Made by a program: the position numbers and the translations under genes
NCBI RefSeq assembly: GCF_016863015.1
Contig: NZ_BOOB01000009.1
Coordinates: 310,001 to 374,000, forward strand
Length of the DNA: 64,000 bases
Direction of reading: 5' to 3'
DNA from: Microbispora amethystogenes
Lineage (GTDB): Bacteria > Actinomycetota > Actinomycetes > Streptosporangiales > Streptosporangiaceae
The notes under the pieces: model-generated
What the model saw: the letters and a program-made list of their open reading frames with translations, nothing else
What the model was told of the DNA's origin: nothing
The model's database searches: none
Shown here: in pieces, positions 17,748 through 25,613 of the stretch
Position numbering within the stretch: position 1 is the stretch's first letter
Layout: every line of letters begins with the position of its first letter

Positions 17748-17763
17748 GGATACAGTCGTATCC
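17748..17763. promoter_or_regulatory. palindromic operator upstream of the hydrolase-TetR operon
   Basis: GGATACAGTCGTATCC has six-base arms around AGTC, 24 bases before the hydrolase ATG. Size and position fit a TetR operator. It also lies 51 bases before the lipoprotein gene on the other strand, so both may be affected. Confidence 0.65.
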
Positions 17764-17813
17764 TAACGCGCACTCGGCAGAACCGGATGCCGGATAGGGG
17801 CGTCCTATGGGGT

Positions 17814-19061
17814 GTGCGGACGCGGATTCGATGCGTGACGGCGGCGCTGGCCGCGATGACGCTGGCGGCGTGCGGGTCGACTCTGCCCCGCGATCTCGAG
17901 ACCTGGAACGAGGCCGACGCCATGGGTGGCGAACCCGCCGCGGAGGAGCGCCCGTCGCCCTCCTGCCTGGCGGGTTCGCCGACGCCTCGGCCGGACGGCG
18001 CGGAAGGTGGAAAGAGCGGCGGAGAGTGGCGGGGGGCCTACTACGACTACCGCGACCGCCTCGCGGGCCTGGCCGTCACCCGCGAGAAGACCGTCTGGGT
18101 GGCCGGCACCCGGGTGCCCGACGCCTGCGGGCCCGAGACGAGAGCGCCGCTGCTGCTGCGGGGAGACGGCGGACGGTGGCGGGAGGTCGCGACTCCACCG
18201 GTGGCCGAGCCGCGTGCCGTGGCCGCCGCCTCCGACCGCGACGTGTGGCTGTTCGGGGACGATGCCGCCGCCCGCTGGGACGGGCGGAGGTGGACCACGG
18301 TGCCCGGCCTGGGCTGGAGACCGGAGCGGGTGCACGCGGCGGCTCCCGGCGACGTGTGGGCGGTCGTGAAGGCCAACTTTCTGGACGGAGCCGGGGGAGC
18401 TGAGATCGAGGGGTCCTGGAGCTCCCGGGCCGATCTGCGGCGCTGGGACGGCACGGCCTGGCGTACGGTACGGCCGCCGCTGGTCGCGAAAGACGTGGAC
18501 GGCCTGCCCGGCGGTGAGGTCTGGGTGGCCGGTTCGAGCCGTGGCCGGGCGGCCGTCGCCCGGTGGAACGGCTGGTCCTGGAGCACGGTCCCGCTCCCCC
18601 CGGTTCCCGCGCTGCATCGGAACCAGCTCTCCGAGCTCGTGGACCTCGCGGTGGACGAGTCGGGCCGGATGGCGGCCGTCGGCTGGGTCGCGTGGGTCTG
18701 CGGCACCGAGGAGGAGGACGTGACCTTCTGTGGCAGCACGCTTCTCCTGCGGCGGGAGAACGGACGGTGGAGCTACAGCCTGATGTCCGACCCCGAGCTC
18801 GACCCCCACCTGCGGCTGGAGGCCGACGGCCGGGGCGGGTTCTGGCTGTTCTACGCGAAGAACGAGTGGAACACGGCGGTCCGTCACCTGTCGGGCGGCG
18901 AGTGGACGCAAGGGACGTTTCCGGTCGGCCCGCTCGGGCACACCCGCCTGGCGTCCGTCGTCAGGGAACCGGGGACGGCGCGCATCTGGGTGGTGGCGGC
19001 GGACGACACCGAGCGTGAGGAGCCGCCGTACCGGGGGAGCGGGATCTGGGTGGCCGGATGA
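17814..19061 (+). CDS. secreted lipoprotein with beta-propeller-like repeats
   Basis: Lipoprotein of about 415 residues, function unknown. The chosen GTG start gives a short basic N-terminus, a hydrophobic core and the lipobox LAAC, with Cys at about residue 20; an ATG at 17787 is also possible. After a Pro/Ser/Gly linker the protein shows repeated blades built on DVWLFG, DVWAVV and EVWVAG followed by RWDGRRWTTV, RWDGTAWRTV and RWNGWSWSTV. This spacing resembles a six- or seven-bladed propeller, a binding surface rather than an enzyme. Cysteine pairs (GTRVPDACG, WVCGTE, TFCGS) may form disulfides. Confidence 0.72.
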   Translation: MRTRIRCVTAALAAMTLAACGSTLPRDLETWNEADAMGGEPAAEERPSPSCLAGSPTPRPDGAEGGKSGGEWRGAYYDYRDRLAGLAVTREKTVWVAGTRVPDACGPETRAPLLLRGDGGRWREVATPPVAEPRAVAAASDRDVWLFGDDAAARWDGRRWTTVPGLGWRPERVHAAAPGDVWAVVKANFLDGAGGAEIEGSWSSRADLRRWDGTAWRTVRPPLVAKDVDGLPGGEVWVAGSSRGRAAVARWNGWSWSTVPLPPVPALHRNQLSELVDLAVDESGRMAAVGWVAWVCGTEEEDVTFCGSTLLLRRENGRWSYSLMSDPELDPHLRLEADGRGGFWLFYAKNEWNTAVRHLSGGEWTQGTFPVGPLGHTRLASVVREPGTARIWVVAADDTEREEPPYRGSGIWVAG

Positions 19062-19160
19062 CCGGCCGGTGACCGCAGCTCGGGCGTGAGAGGCGGGTGT
19101 GGCGAACGCCTCCCGAAACGGACAGCCGAAGGCGCCGTGCCGACTTGCGTTCGGCCTCCT

Positions 19161-19176
19161 GTGAACGTATGTTCGA
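19161..19176. promoter_or_regulatory. LexA-type SOS box
   Basis: GTGAACGTATGTTCGA matches the actinobacterial SOS box TCGAAC-N4-GTTCGA at 10 of 12 specified bases; the core GAAC-N4-GTTC is intact. It lies about 75-90 bases before the DUF6504-dnaE2 pair, whose homologues in mycobacteria and streptomycetes are damage-inducible, so LexA control is likely. Confidence 0.72.
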
Positions 19177-19250
19177 AGTAGCGGCGATTCTGCCCGAATC
19201 ATCCGCCCGTCTTCCCCCGGGTGGCCACGAAGCCACAGGGAGAAGGAGTC

Positions 19251-19517
19251 TTGAGCAGACTTTACGGCGATCCGATCGAGGTGTGGGTGCGGGACGGGCA
19301 GCCTGTGCAGTTCGTCTGGCGTGACCGGCTCTACACCGTCCGCGAAATCCAGGATCACTGGGTGGTCGCCCGGGAATGGTGGAAGACCTCGGACGCCGAT
19401 CCCGGGGAGCGGCGCTTCTGGCGGGTGGGGGCGGCGGCCGGCAAGGAGGTGGGGACCTATGAGCTGCGCTTCGACACCGCGAGCGACGGCTGGCTCCTCC
19501 TGAGGGCCTGGGATTGA
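19251..19517 (+). CDS. DUF6504 family protein of the SOS mutagenesis cassette
   Basis: Small protein of 88 residues (98 if the GTG at 19221 is used). It contains DPIEVWVRDGQPVQFVWRDR, the pattern of DUF6504 proteins, then a tryptophan-rich core (HWVVAREWWK). Such proteins are encoded between or beside imuB and dnaE2 in actinobacteria, but their job is unknown. The TTG start has GGGAGAAGGAG just upstream, although the spacing is not ideal. The stop TGA overlaps the dnaE2 ATG by one base (TGATG), which couples the two genes. Confidence 0.75.
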   Translation: MSRLYGDPIEVWVRDGQPVQFVWRDRLYTVREIQDHWVVAREWWKTSDADPGERRFWRVGAAAGKEVGTYELRFDTASDGWLLLRAWD

Positions 19518-19578
19518 TGGGCCTGGGATTGATGGGCCTGGAATCGATGGGCCGGGGACCAATGGGGCAGGGACCGAT
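19504..19578 (+). repeat. five tandem 15-bp units at the DUF6504/dnaE2 junction
   Basis: Units start at 19504, 19519, 19534, 19549 and 19564; the first two are identical (GGGCCTGGGATTGAT) and the rest decay gradually. Each junction makes an in-frame ATG, so the DnaE2 N-terminus is a run of five-residue Met-Gly repeats with five possible start codons. Unit gain or loss keeps the frame. Confidence 0.85.
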
Positions 19579-22500
19579 GGGAACGCTCCAGGGGCCGCCC
19601 TTCGCTCACCTGCACGTGGCGTCGGCCTTCTCGCTGCGGTACGGCACCGCGTTCCCCGGCGCCCTCGTCCGGCGGGCCGCCGAGCAGGGCGCGGACACGC
19701 TGGCGCTGACCGACCGCGACGGCCTCTACGGCGTGATCAAGCACGTCCGGGCGTGCCACGAGCGAGGCGTCCGCCCGATCGCCGGCGTGGACCTCGCTCT
19801 CGGCGCGGGCCCGCCGACGGCGGGCGGCTCCACCCCGCTCGCGGCCGAAGGGCCGTTCCCGGGCGGGTCCTCGGGCGGAGGGCCGTTCCCGGGCGATGGG
19901 CTGTTCCCGGCGCCGGGCCGGCGTGCCGTACGGAGGACGCCGGGCGAGCCGGCGCGGGTCGTCGTGCTCGCGCGCGCCGACGGCTGGGCCGCGCTGTGCC
20001 GTCTCGTCACCGCCGCGCACGCGGCGGGGGAGCGCGGCGAGCCGTACGTCACGCCGGGGATGATCGCCGAGCACGCGACCGGCCCGGACGGCGGGCCGCG
20101 CCTGACCGTGCTGCTCGGGCCCCGCTCCGGCTTCGGCCGCGCGGTGGCCGAGCGGCGGGACGACCAGGCCCGCGCCCTGCTGGCCGCCTGGCGCGCGGTG
20201 CTCCCCGATCTGGTCGTCGAGGTCTCCGACCTGTACGGCTACCGCGACGCGAACGTCGCCGCCCGCATGGTCGGGCTGGCCGACTCGATGGGCGTGCCGG
20301 TCGTGCTGACCAACGCGGTCCGCTACCTGGACGCCGCCGACCACCAGGTGGGCAACGTGCTCGACGCCGCGCGCAAGCTCGTGCCCCTCGACGGGCGGCA
20401 CATCGACGACCCCACGGCCCACGCGTACCTGAAGGACGGCGCGGAGATGGCGCGGGTGGCGGCGCGGATCTGCGGCGGCGACCCCGGCCGGGCCGGGCGG
20501 CTGCTGGCCGAGACGCGCCGGGTGGCCGAGCGCTGCGTGCTCGACCCCGTCGAGATCGTGCCCATGCTCGAACCCGAGCGGCCCCGGCTGCACCTGCCGG
20601 AGGTCGGCGAGGACCCGATCCCCCGGCTGCGCCGCCGGTGCGAGGAGGGGCTGGCCCGGCGGGGCCTGGACCGCTCGGCGGAGGCCCGCGACCGCCTGGC
20701 GGCCGAGCTGGGGATCATCGAACGGAAGCGGCTGTCGGGATACTTCACCGCGGTCGTCGGCATCACCGACATGATCCGGGCGATGGGCGTGCGGTGCGCG
20801 ATCCGCGGTTCGGGAGCCGGCAGCCTGGTCAACTACCTGATCGGCGTCGGCGAGGTGAACCCGCTCGAACACGGCCTGCTGATGGAGCGCTTCCTGTCCG
20901 AGGGCCGTCCGGGCCTGCCCGACATCGACCTCGACGTGGAGTCCGCCCGCCGCCTCGACTGCTACCGCGCGATCCTCGGCCGGTTCGGCGAGGACCGGGT
21001 GGCCTGCGTGTCGATGATGGAGACCTACCGCGCCCGCAGCGCGATCAGGGACGTCGGGGCGGCCATGGGCCTGCCGCCGCACGAGATCGACGTCATCGCC
21101 AAGGCGTTCCCACAGGTGCGGGCGAGGCAGATCAGGGCCGCGCTGTCCGACCTGCCCGAGTTGCGGGACAGCGGGCTGAACGACCGGTCGCTCCAGGCCG
21201 TGTTCCGGCTGGCCGAGCGGCTCGACGGGCTGCCCCGGCACATCGCGCTGCACCCCTGCGGCGTGCTGATCGGCAACTCCACGCTGCGCGACCGCACCCC
21301 GGTCGAGCGCAGCCTGCTGGAGTTCCCGATGTCGCAGTTCGACAAGGACGACGTCGAGGACGCGGGCCTGCTCAAGCTCGACGTGCTCGGCGTGCGCATG
21401 CAGTCGGCGCTCGCCTACGCGATCCAGGAGGTCGAACGGGTCGAGGGCCGGCGGATCGACCTGGAGGCCGTGCCCCGCGACGACCGCGACACCTACGACA
21501 TGATCCGCCTCAGCCGTACGATCGGCTGCTTCCAGATCGAGTCGCCGGGGCAGCGCGAGCTGGTCGCCAAGCTGGAGCCGCGCACGATGCACGACCTGAT
21601 CGTGGACATCTCGCTGTTCCGCCCGGGACCGGTCAACTCCGACATGGTCACGCCGTACCTGGAGACCCGGCACGGCTTCAGGGAGGCGCGTTACCCGCAC
21701 GAGTCGCTGCGCGAGGCGCTCCGGGAGACCAACGGGGTGGTCGTCTTCCACGAGCAGGTCATGAAGGTCATCGACGTCATGACCGGGGCGGGGCTGGCGG
21801 AGGCGGACCGGGCCCGCCGCGCCCTCGGGACGCCGGAGGGCCGCGAGGCCGTGCGGGCGTGGTTCGTGCCGCTCGCCCGGGAGAAGGGGTACGCCTCCGA
21901 CGTCGTCGAGCAGGCGTGGAGGGTGCTCGACGCGTTCGGCGGGTTCGGGTTCTGCAAGGCGCACGCGGCGGCGTTCGCGCTGCCCACCTACCAGTCGGCC
22001 TGGCTCAAGCGGCACCACACCGCCGCGTTCCTCGCGGGCGTGCTCACCCACGACCCCGGCATGTACCCGAGCCGGGTGATCCTCGACGAGGCCCGCCAGT
22101 GCGGCGTGGACGTCCTGCCCCTCGACGTGAACCATTCCGGGAAGACCTGGCTGGTCGAGCGTACGGAACCGGTGCGGGACGGTGCCGGGGGGTTCGGCGA
22201 CGGGTACGGCCTGCGGGTGCCGTTCTCGGTCGTGCGGGGGGTGAGCGAGGCCGAGGTGGACCGCATGGTCGCCGGCCGGCCGTACACCTCGCTCGCGGAC
22301 TTCTGGGAACGGGCCCGGCCCTCCCGGCCGGTCGCCGAGCGGATCGTGGAGGTCGGCGGGTTCGACGCGCTGCACGGCCTGCGCCCGGGGGAGCCGCGCT
22401 GGCGGCCCGGACGGCTGACCAGGCGCGACCTGATCGCCCAGGTCGGCGCGCTCGACCGCGGCGCCACCGGCGCGGCGGGGCAGCTGCCGATGGGGTTCAC

Positions 22501-23170
22501 CGAGCGGGTCGCGCCCGGCGAGCTGCCGGAGATGACCGAGGCCGAGGCCGTCGAGGCGGAGCTGGCGATCCTCGGCATGGACGTCAGCCACCACGTCATG
22601 GACTTCTACCACGACCTGCTCGACGCGCTCGGCGTGACAAGGGCGGCCGACCTGCTGCGGCAGCGCAACGGCGCGGAGATCCTGGTCGCGGGGGTCAAGG
22701 TCGCCACCCAGACGCCCGCCGTGCGCTCGGGCCAGCGGGTCATCTTCACCACCCTGGACGACTCCACCGGCCCGATCGACCTGACCTTCTTCGAGTCGGT
22801 GCAGGCGCACACGGCCGCGACGGTGTTCGGGTCGTGGCTGCTGGCCGCCAGGGGAGTGGTGCGGCGCACCGGGATCAGGGCCGTCTCGCTGCGCGCCGTG
22901 CACTGCTGGAACCTCGCCGACCTCGACCACGTGTGGCGCACCCGGGGGCTCGACGCCGTACGCGCCGTGCTCGCCGAGGTGCCCGTGCCGGGCGCCGGAG
23001 TGGGCGGGCGGCCCATCGAGTACGGCAACGGCTTCCGGGTGTCGCCCTACTCCGACAACGGGGCCCCGCCCGCCGCGCGGGAGGGACGGCTCCCCGGCCA
23101 TCCGGGGGAGCCCCAGCGGCGGCTCTGGCACGCCAGTTCCGGCAGTTCGGGCCCTCCGCCCGGCCGCTGA
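19517..23170 (+). CDS. dnaE2: error-prone DNA polymerase III alpha subunit DnaE2
   Basis: Non-essential translesion replicase, 1217 residues, used with ImuB for damage-induced mutagenesis. An N-terminal PHP domain opens with FAHLHVASAFSL and LALTDRDGLYG. The polymerase aspartates are in PDIDLDVE near residue 470, and the third is in LLKLDVLG near residue 620; GFGFCKAHAAAFA closes the fingers region. An OB fold near the end contains DLTFFESV. A Gly/Pro-rich insert sits in the PHP domain (about residues 95-140). The ATG at 19517 overlaps the previous stop; four later in-frame ATGs are equally possible. The last 124 bases are overlapped by a convergent gene. Confidence 0.95.
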   Translation: MGLGLMGLESMGRGPMGQGPMGTLQGPPFAHLHVASAFSLRYGTAFPGALVRRAAEQGADTLALTDRDGLYGVIKHVRACHERGVRPIAGVDLALGAGPPTAGGSTPLAAEGPFPGGSSGGGPFPGDGLFPAPGRRAVRRTPGEPARVVVLARADGWAALCRLVTAAHAAGERGEPYVTPGMIAEHATGPDGGPRLTVLLGPRSGFGRAVAERRDDQARALLAAWRAVLPDLVVEVSDLYGYRDANVAARMVGLADSMGVPVVLTNAVRYLDAADHQVGNVLDAARKLVPLDGRHIDDPTAHAYLKDGAEMARVAARICGGDPGRAGRLLAETRRVAERCVLDPVEIVPMLEPERPRLHLPEVGEDPIPRLRRRCEEGLARRGLDRSAEARDRLAAELGIIERKRLSGYFTAVVGITDMIRAMGVRCAIRGSGAGSLVNYLIGVGEVNPLEHGLLMERFLSEGRPGLPDIDLDVESARRLDCYRAILGRFGEDRVACVSMMETYRARSAIRDVGAAMGLPPHEIDVIAKAFPQVRARQIRAALSDLPELRDSGLNDRSLQAVFRLAERLDGLPRHIALHPCGVLIGNSTLRDRTPVERSLLEFPMSQFDKDDVEDAGLLKLDVLGVRMQSALAYAIQEVERVEGRRIDLEAVPRDDRDTYDMIRLSRTIGCFQIESPGQRELVAKLEPRTMHDLIVDISLFRPGPVNSDMVTPYLETRHGFREARYPHESLREALRETNGVVVFHEQVMKVIDVMTGAGLAEADRARRALGTPEGREAVRAWFVPLAREKGYASDVVEQAWRVLDAFGGFGFCKAHAAAFALPTYQSAWLKRHHTAAFLAGVLTHDPGMYPSRVILDEARQCGVDVLPLDVNHSGKTWLVERTEPVRDGAGGFGDGYGLRVPFSVVRGVSEAEVDRMVAGRPYTSLADFWERARPSRPVAERIVEVGGFDALHGLRPGEPRWRPGRLTRRDLIAQVGALDRGATGAAGQLPMGFTERVAPGELPEMTEAEAVEAELAILGMDVSHHVMDFYHDLLDALGVTRAADLLRQRNGAEILVAGVKVATQTPAVRSGQRVIFTTLDDSTGPIDLTFFESVQAHTAATVFGSWLLAARGVVRRTGIRAVSLRAVHCWNLADLDHVWRTRGLDAVRAVLAEVPVPGAGVGGRPIEYGNGFRVSPYSDNGAPPAAREGRLPGHPGEPQRRLWHASSGSSGPPPGR

Positions 23171-24219
23171 CGGGACGCGCCGTCGGCACGCCGCGCGCCG
23201 GCGCCGTCCATCGCACTGTCCATCGCACTGTCCATCGCGCCGTCCATCGCGTCGTCCATTGTTCGGTCCGCCGCACCGTCCATCGTGCGGTCCGCCGCGC
23301 TGTACGCCAGGTGCTCCATCGTGCTGTGCGCCGGGCGCTCCCTGGTGCTGTGCGGCGCGCCGCTCGGCGTGGCGATCGTTCCGCCCGGTCCTCCCAAGGG
23401 CGTTCCGCCGAGTCCTCCCAAGGGCGCTCCGGCCGGGTTGAGGCGAACCGGGAAGCGGGTGGCGCTCCGCCTGTCGCGCCCGCGGCCGGCCACGCCCGTG
23501 TGCCGGTCGGTGACCTCGCGGACGGCGGCGCCGCAGAGGATGGCCGCGATGGTCACCGCGGCGACCTGCGGCAGGCCGAGACCGGTCAGCCCGTCCCGCG
23601 CCGGGCCCGCGAACACCAGGCCGAGCGCGGCCAGCCAGCTCAGCCACCAGCAGGCGAGCGTCGCCCGCCACCGCACGCGGTCGTCCGCCCCACCACCCGG
23701 CGCCCCGGTCGCCCCGGTCGCCCCGGTCGCCCTGGCCGCCCTGGCCGCTTCGGGCTGCGAGGGCGCGCGGCGCCCGTACGCAGGGTGGTTGCCGTCCCCG
23801 GCCGTACGCCGTGGGCGTCCCGGACCTCCGCGCGCGGGCGCCGGTGTCTCACGCCACGCCAGGTCGGCGAGGATCGGCGGCATCACCAGGTTGATCCCGG
23901 GCACGAGACAGGCCACCGTGAGCACCGCGGGCGGTGTGCCCGGCCGTACGAGCCGCAGCCAGGACAGGTAGGCGCACGCGGCGGCCACGGTCGCGGTCAG
24001 CAGCACCAGGACCAGCACGGCGAACGCCGTCGCCGCGCCGCTGACGGCCCGCGCGGCGGGAGAGGCGGGGTCGCCGCCGAATGCCGCGATCTGGGCGGCC
24101 AGCCGCCTGCCCCTGGCCTGCTCGAACACGGCCAGCGCGGTCAGCGAGACGACCTGGGCGGCGAGGCCCGCGTACACGCCGGCGGCCGCCCGGCTCACCG
24201 GTGACGACGTGGACCCCAT
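23047..24219 (-). CDS. DUF4328-like membrane protein with repetitive C-terminus
   Basis: Protein of 390 residues, function unknown. Two hydrophobic segments near residues 15-33 and 65-85 precede AYLSWLRLVRPG and ACLVPGINLVMPPILADLAW, which resemble DUF4328 membrane proteins; two further hydrophobic segments lie near residues 185-230. A collagen-like GATGATGAPGGG linker separates the halves. The C-terminal 120 residues are low complexity, including repeats of Met-Asp-[Gly/Ser/Asp]-Ala from a 12-bp DNA repeat. Its last 124 bases overlap the 3' end of dnaE2 in antisense, so the true end may be earlier in an ancestral form. Confidence 0.6.
   Translation of the reverse strand: MGSTSSPVSRAAAGVYAGLAAQVVSLTALAVFEQARGRRLAAQIAAFGGDPASPAARAVSGAATAFAVLVLVLLTATVAAACAYLSWLRLVRPGTPPAVLTVACLVPGINLVMPPILADLAWRETPAPARGGPGRPRRTAGDGNHPAYGRRAPSQPEAARAARATGATGATGAPGGGADDRVRWRATLACWWLSWLAALGLVFAGPARDGLTGLGLPQVAAVTIAAILCGAAVREVTDRHTGVAGRGRDRRSATRFPVRLNPAGAPLGGLGGTPLGGPGGTIATPSGAPHSTRERPAHSTMEHLAYSAADRTMDGAADRTMDDAMDGAMDSAMDSAMDGAGARRADGASRQRPGGGPELPELACQSRRWGSPGWPGSRPSRAAGGAPLSE
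23205..23300. repeat. degenerate 12-bp tandem repeat (GTCCATCGCACT-like)
   Basis: About eight units of roughly 12 bp, the first being GTCCATCGCACT twice in a row, then variants. On the minus strand they encode Met-Asp-x-Ala repeats of the DUF4328-like protein. The length is a multiple of three, so copy-number changes keep the frame. Confidence 0.75.
23698..23752. repeat. 9-bp tandem repeat (GCCCCGGTC)
   Basis: Four units of GCCCCGGTC-type sequence followed by two GCCCTGGCC variants, coding on the minus strand for Gly-Ala-Thr repeats in the linker of the DUF4328-like protein. A slippage-prone tract. Confidence 0.7.
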
Positions 24220-24315
24220 CTGGTTCTCCCCTCGGCGCCGCTGTGACCTGCCTCACTCTTATCCCGTCCGCGACGCCGCTAATCAGGCCCCGGCTCGTAC
24301 GCCGATAGGAGAGGG

Positions 24316-24867
24316 TTATGTCGTTTGCGGTCCCGGGGGTGGAACATCCCGAGCCGGGGCCGGTGGGAGCGTTCTGAGACGGAGACCGTAGGCCTTCTCC
24401 AGTGACGGGTGCTGCCGGACCCGGCACACGAAGTCCTCGAAAACACTGGCATAGCGGTCGCTCGACTCCCGGATTTCCCGTTCCCTTCTGACGAACGGCT
24501 CCAGCGCGTCCCACGCCCTGCTCGCCCGATAACCGAGAAGCGGGACGACCAGCCCCTCGTCCGCCACCTTCCGCGCGATGAACGCGCCGCATCCGCTGTA
24601 GAAGCCGACGACCTTGGTGACGGCGAGAAACGCCTCCTCGGGCAGCAGCATGCAGCCCGTTCCCGGATCGTGCTCGTCCCGCAGCCGCTGGACGACGTAC
24701 CGCTCGGCCAGCTGGAATTCCGACGACCGGAATTCTTGAAACAGCTCGACCAGAACGGGGAGCTGGTTGTTGTGGTGCATTATCCGTATCTGCCGCAGTG
24801 CCGTCGCGACGGACACGGCGAGCGCGAGCAGAGAGACCGCCAACGTGGCGGCGCCGAGCAGATCCAT
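24316..24867 (-). CDS. small membrane-anchored protein, paralogue of the 25.0-kb gene
   Basis: Protein of 183 residues I cannot name; it resembles DUF4760-type proteins. One N-terminal hydrophobic helix (residues 4-24) is followed by a soluble helical domain with NNQLPVLVELFQEFRSSEF, GYRASRAWDALEPFVRRERE and YASVFEDFVCRVRQ. It shares these blocks, in order, with the protein encoded at 25050-25613, so the two arose by tandem duplication. GAGGG lies upstream of the ATG. A role as a membrane-tethered partner or sensor is conceivable, without direct evidence. Confidence 0.75.
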   Translation of the reverse strand: MDLLGAATLAVSLLALAVSVATALRQIRIMHHNNQLPVLVELFQEFRSSEFQLAERYVVQRLRDEHDPGTGCMLLPEEAFLAVTKVVGFYSGCGAFIARKVADEGLVVPLLGYRASRAWDALEPFVRREREIRESSDRYASVFEDFVCRVRQHPSLEKAYGLRLRTLPPAPARDVPPPGPQTT

Positions 24868-25049
24868 CCATTCCCTCGCAGTATCGATCCGCTTTTACAG
24901 CGAGCCAACGACCGGATTCGCCGAATGGTTTCGCCGGGAGGAGCACCGTCACCCGGCGGTTCCGTCGCCGGAACGGGACCGGTTCTCCCCGGGCACCGCG
25001 TGAGACGGCCTCGTACGCCGCCACGAGTCACCGTTCGTTCCCTCTCGGG

Positions 25050-25613
25050 TCACCCGCGCCATGGAAGGCGCATCCGCAGTTTCCGCATCCGTTTCCTGAG
25101 CCTGTTCCGCTTCGGGGTCGTCGGGAGGGAACTGGGGTAGAGCCCATAACTGGTGATCAGGGGCACGTGCCGGGGAACCCGCCAGACCAGGTCCTCGTAC
25201 ATGTTCGCGTACTTGTCGTCGGAGCCGCGGATCTCCCGCTCACGCAGGATGAACGGCTCCAGCGCGTCCCACGCCCTGCTCGCGCGGTATCCGATCAGCG
25301 GGACGACGAGGCTCTCTTCCGCCATCCCGCGATAGACGAAGTAACCGAAACCGCTGAAGTATCCGACCACCTTGTTGACGGCGATCCTCGCCTCGTCCGG
25401 CAAAGCGGAGCAGCCGGCCTGCGGATCGTGCTCGGTTCCGAGACGCCCCAGGACGTAGGCCTCGGCGCGCTGCCATTCAGCCGACCGGAATTCTTGGAAG
25501 AGCTCAACCAGAACGGGGAGCTGATTCGAGTTCCGCATCATCGTCGTCTGCCGTAAGGCGGTCAACACGGATACGACGAGCGCGAGCATGGCGATGGCAT
25601 CGGACTGGTCCAT
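25050..25613 (-). CDS. small membrane-anchored protein, paralogue of the 24.3-kb gene
   Basis: Protein of 187 residues with one N-terminal hydrophobic segment (residues 5-20) and the same soluble domain as its neighbour: SNQLPVLVELFQEFRSAEW, GYRASRAWDALEPFILRERE and YANMYEDLVWRVPRH. The C-terminus is strongly basic (RNRLRKRMRKLRMR). GAGGAG lies five bases before the ATG at 25613. Its first 110 bases overlap the 3' end of the MFS gene on the same strand in another frame, which would couple translation, unless the MFS end is mis-read. Confidence 0.78.
   Translation of the reverse strand: MDQSDAIAMLALVVSVLTALRQTTMMRNSNQLPVLVELFQEFRSAEWQRAEAYVLGRLGTEHDPQAGCSALPDEARIAVNKVVGYFSGFGYFVYRGMAEESLVVPLIGYRASRAWDALEPFILREREIRGSDDKYANMYEDLVWRVPRHVPLITSYGLYPSSLPTTPKRNRLRKRMRKLRMRLPWRG

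Noticed and set aside
23205-23300. CRISPR array
   Set aside because: Units are 12 bp and contiguous, with no spacers; they are coding tandem repeats.
19457-23671. A 1404-codon open frame on the minus strand opposite dnaE2
   Set aside because: It mirrors the dnaE2 codon phase in GC-rich DNA and is full of His/Arg/Gly/Pro with no fold-like pattern; dnaE2 on the other strand has full catalytic motifs.
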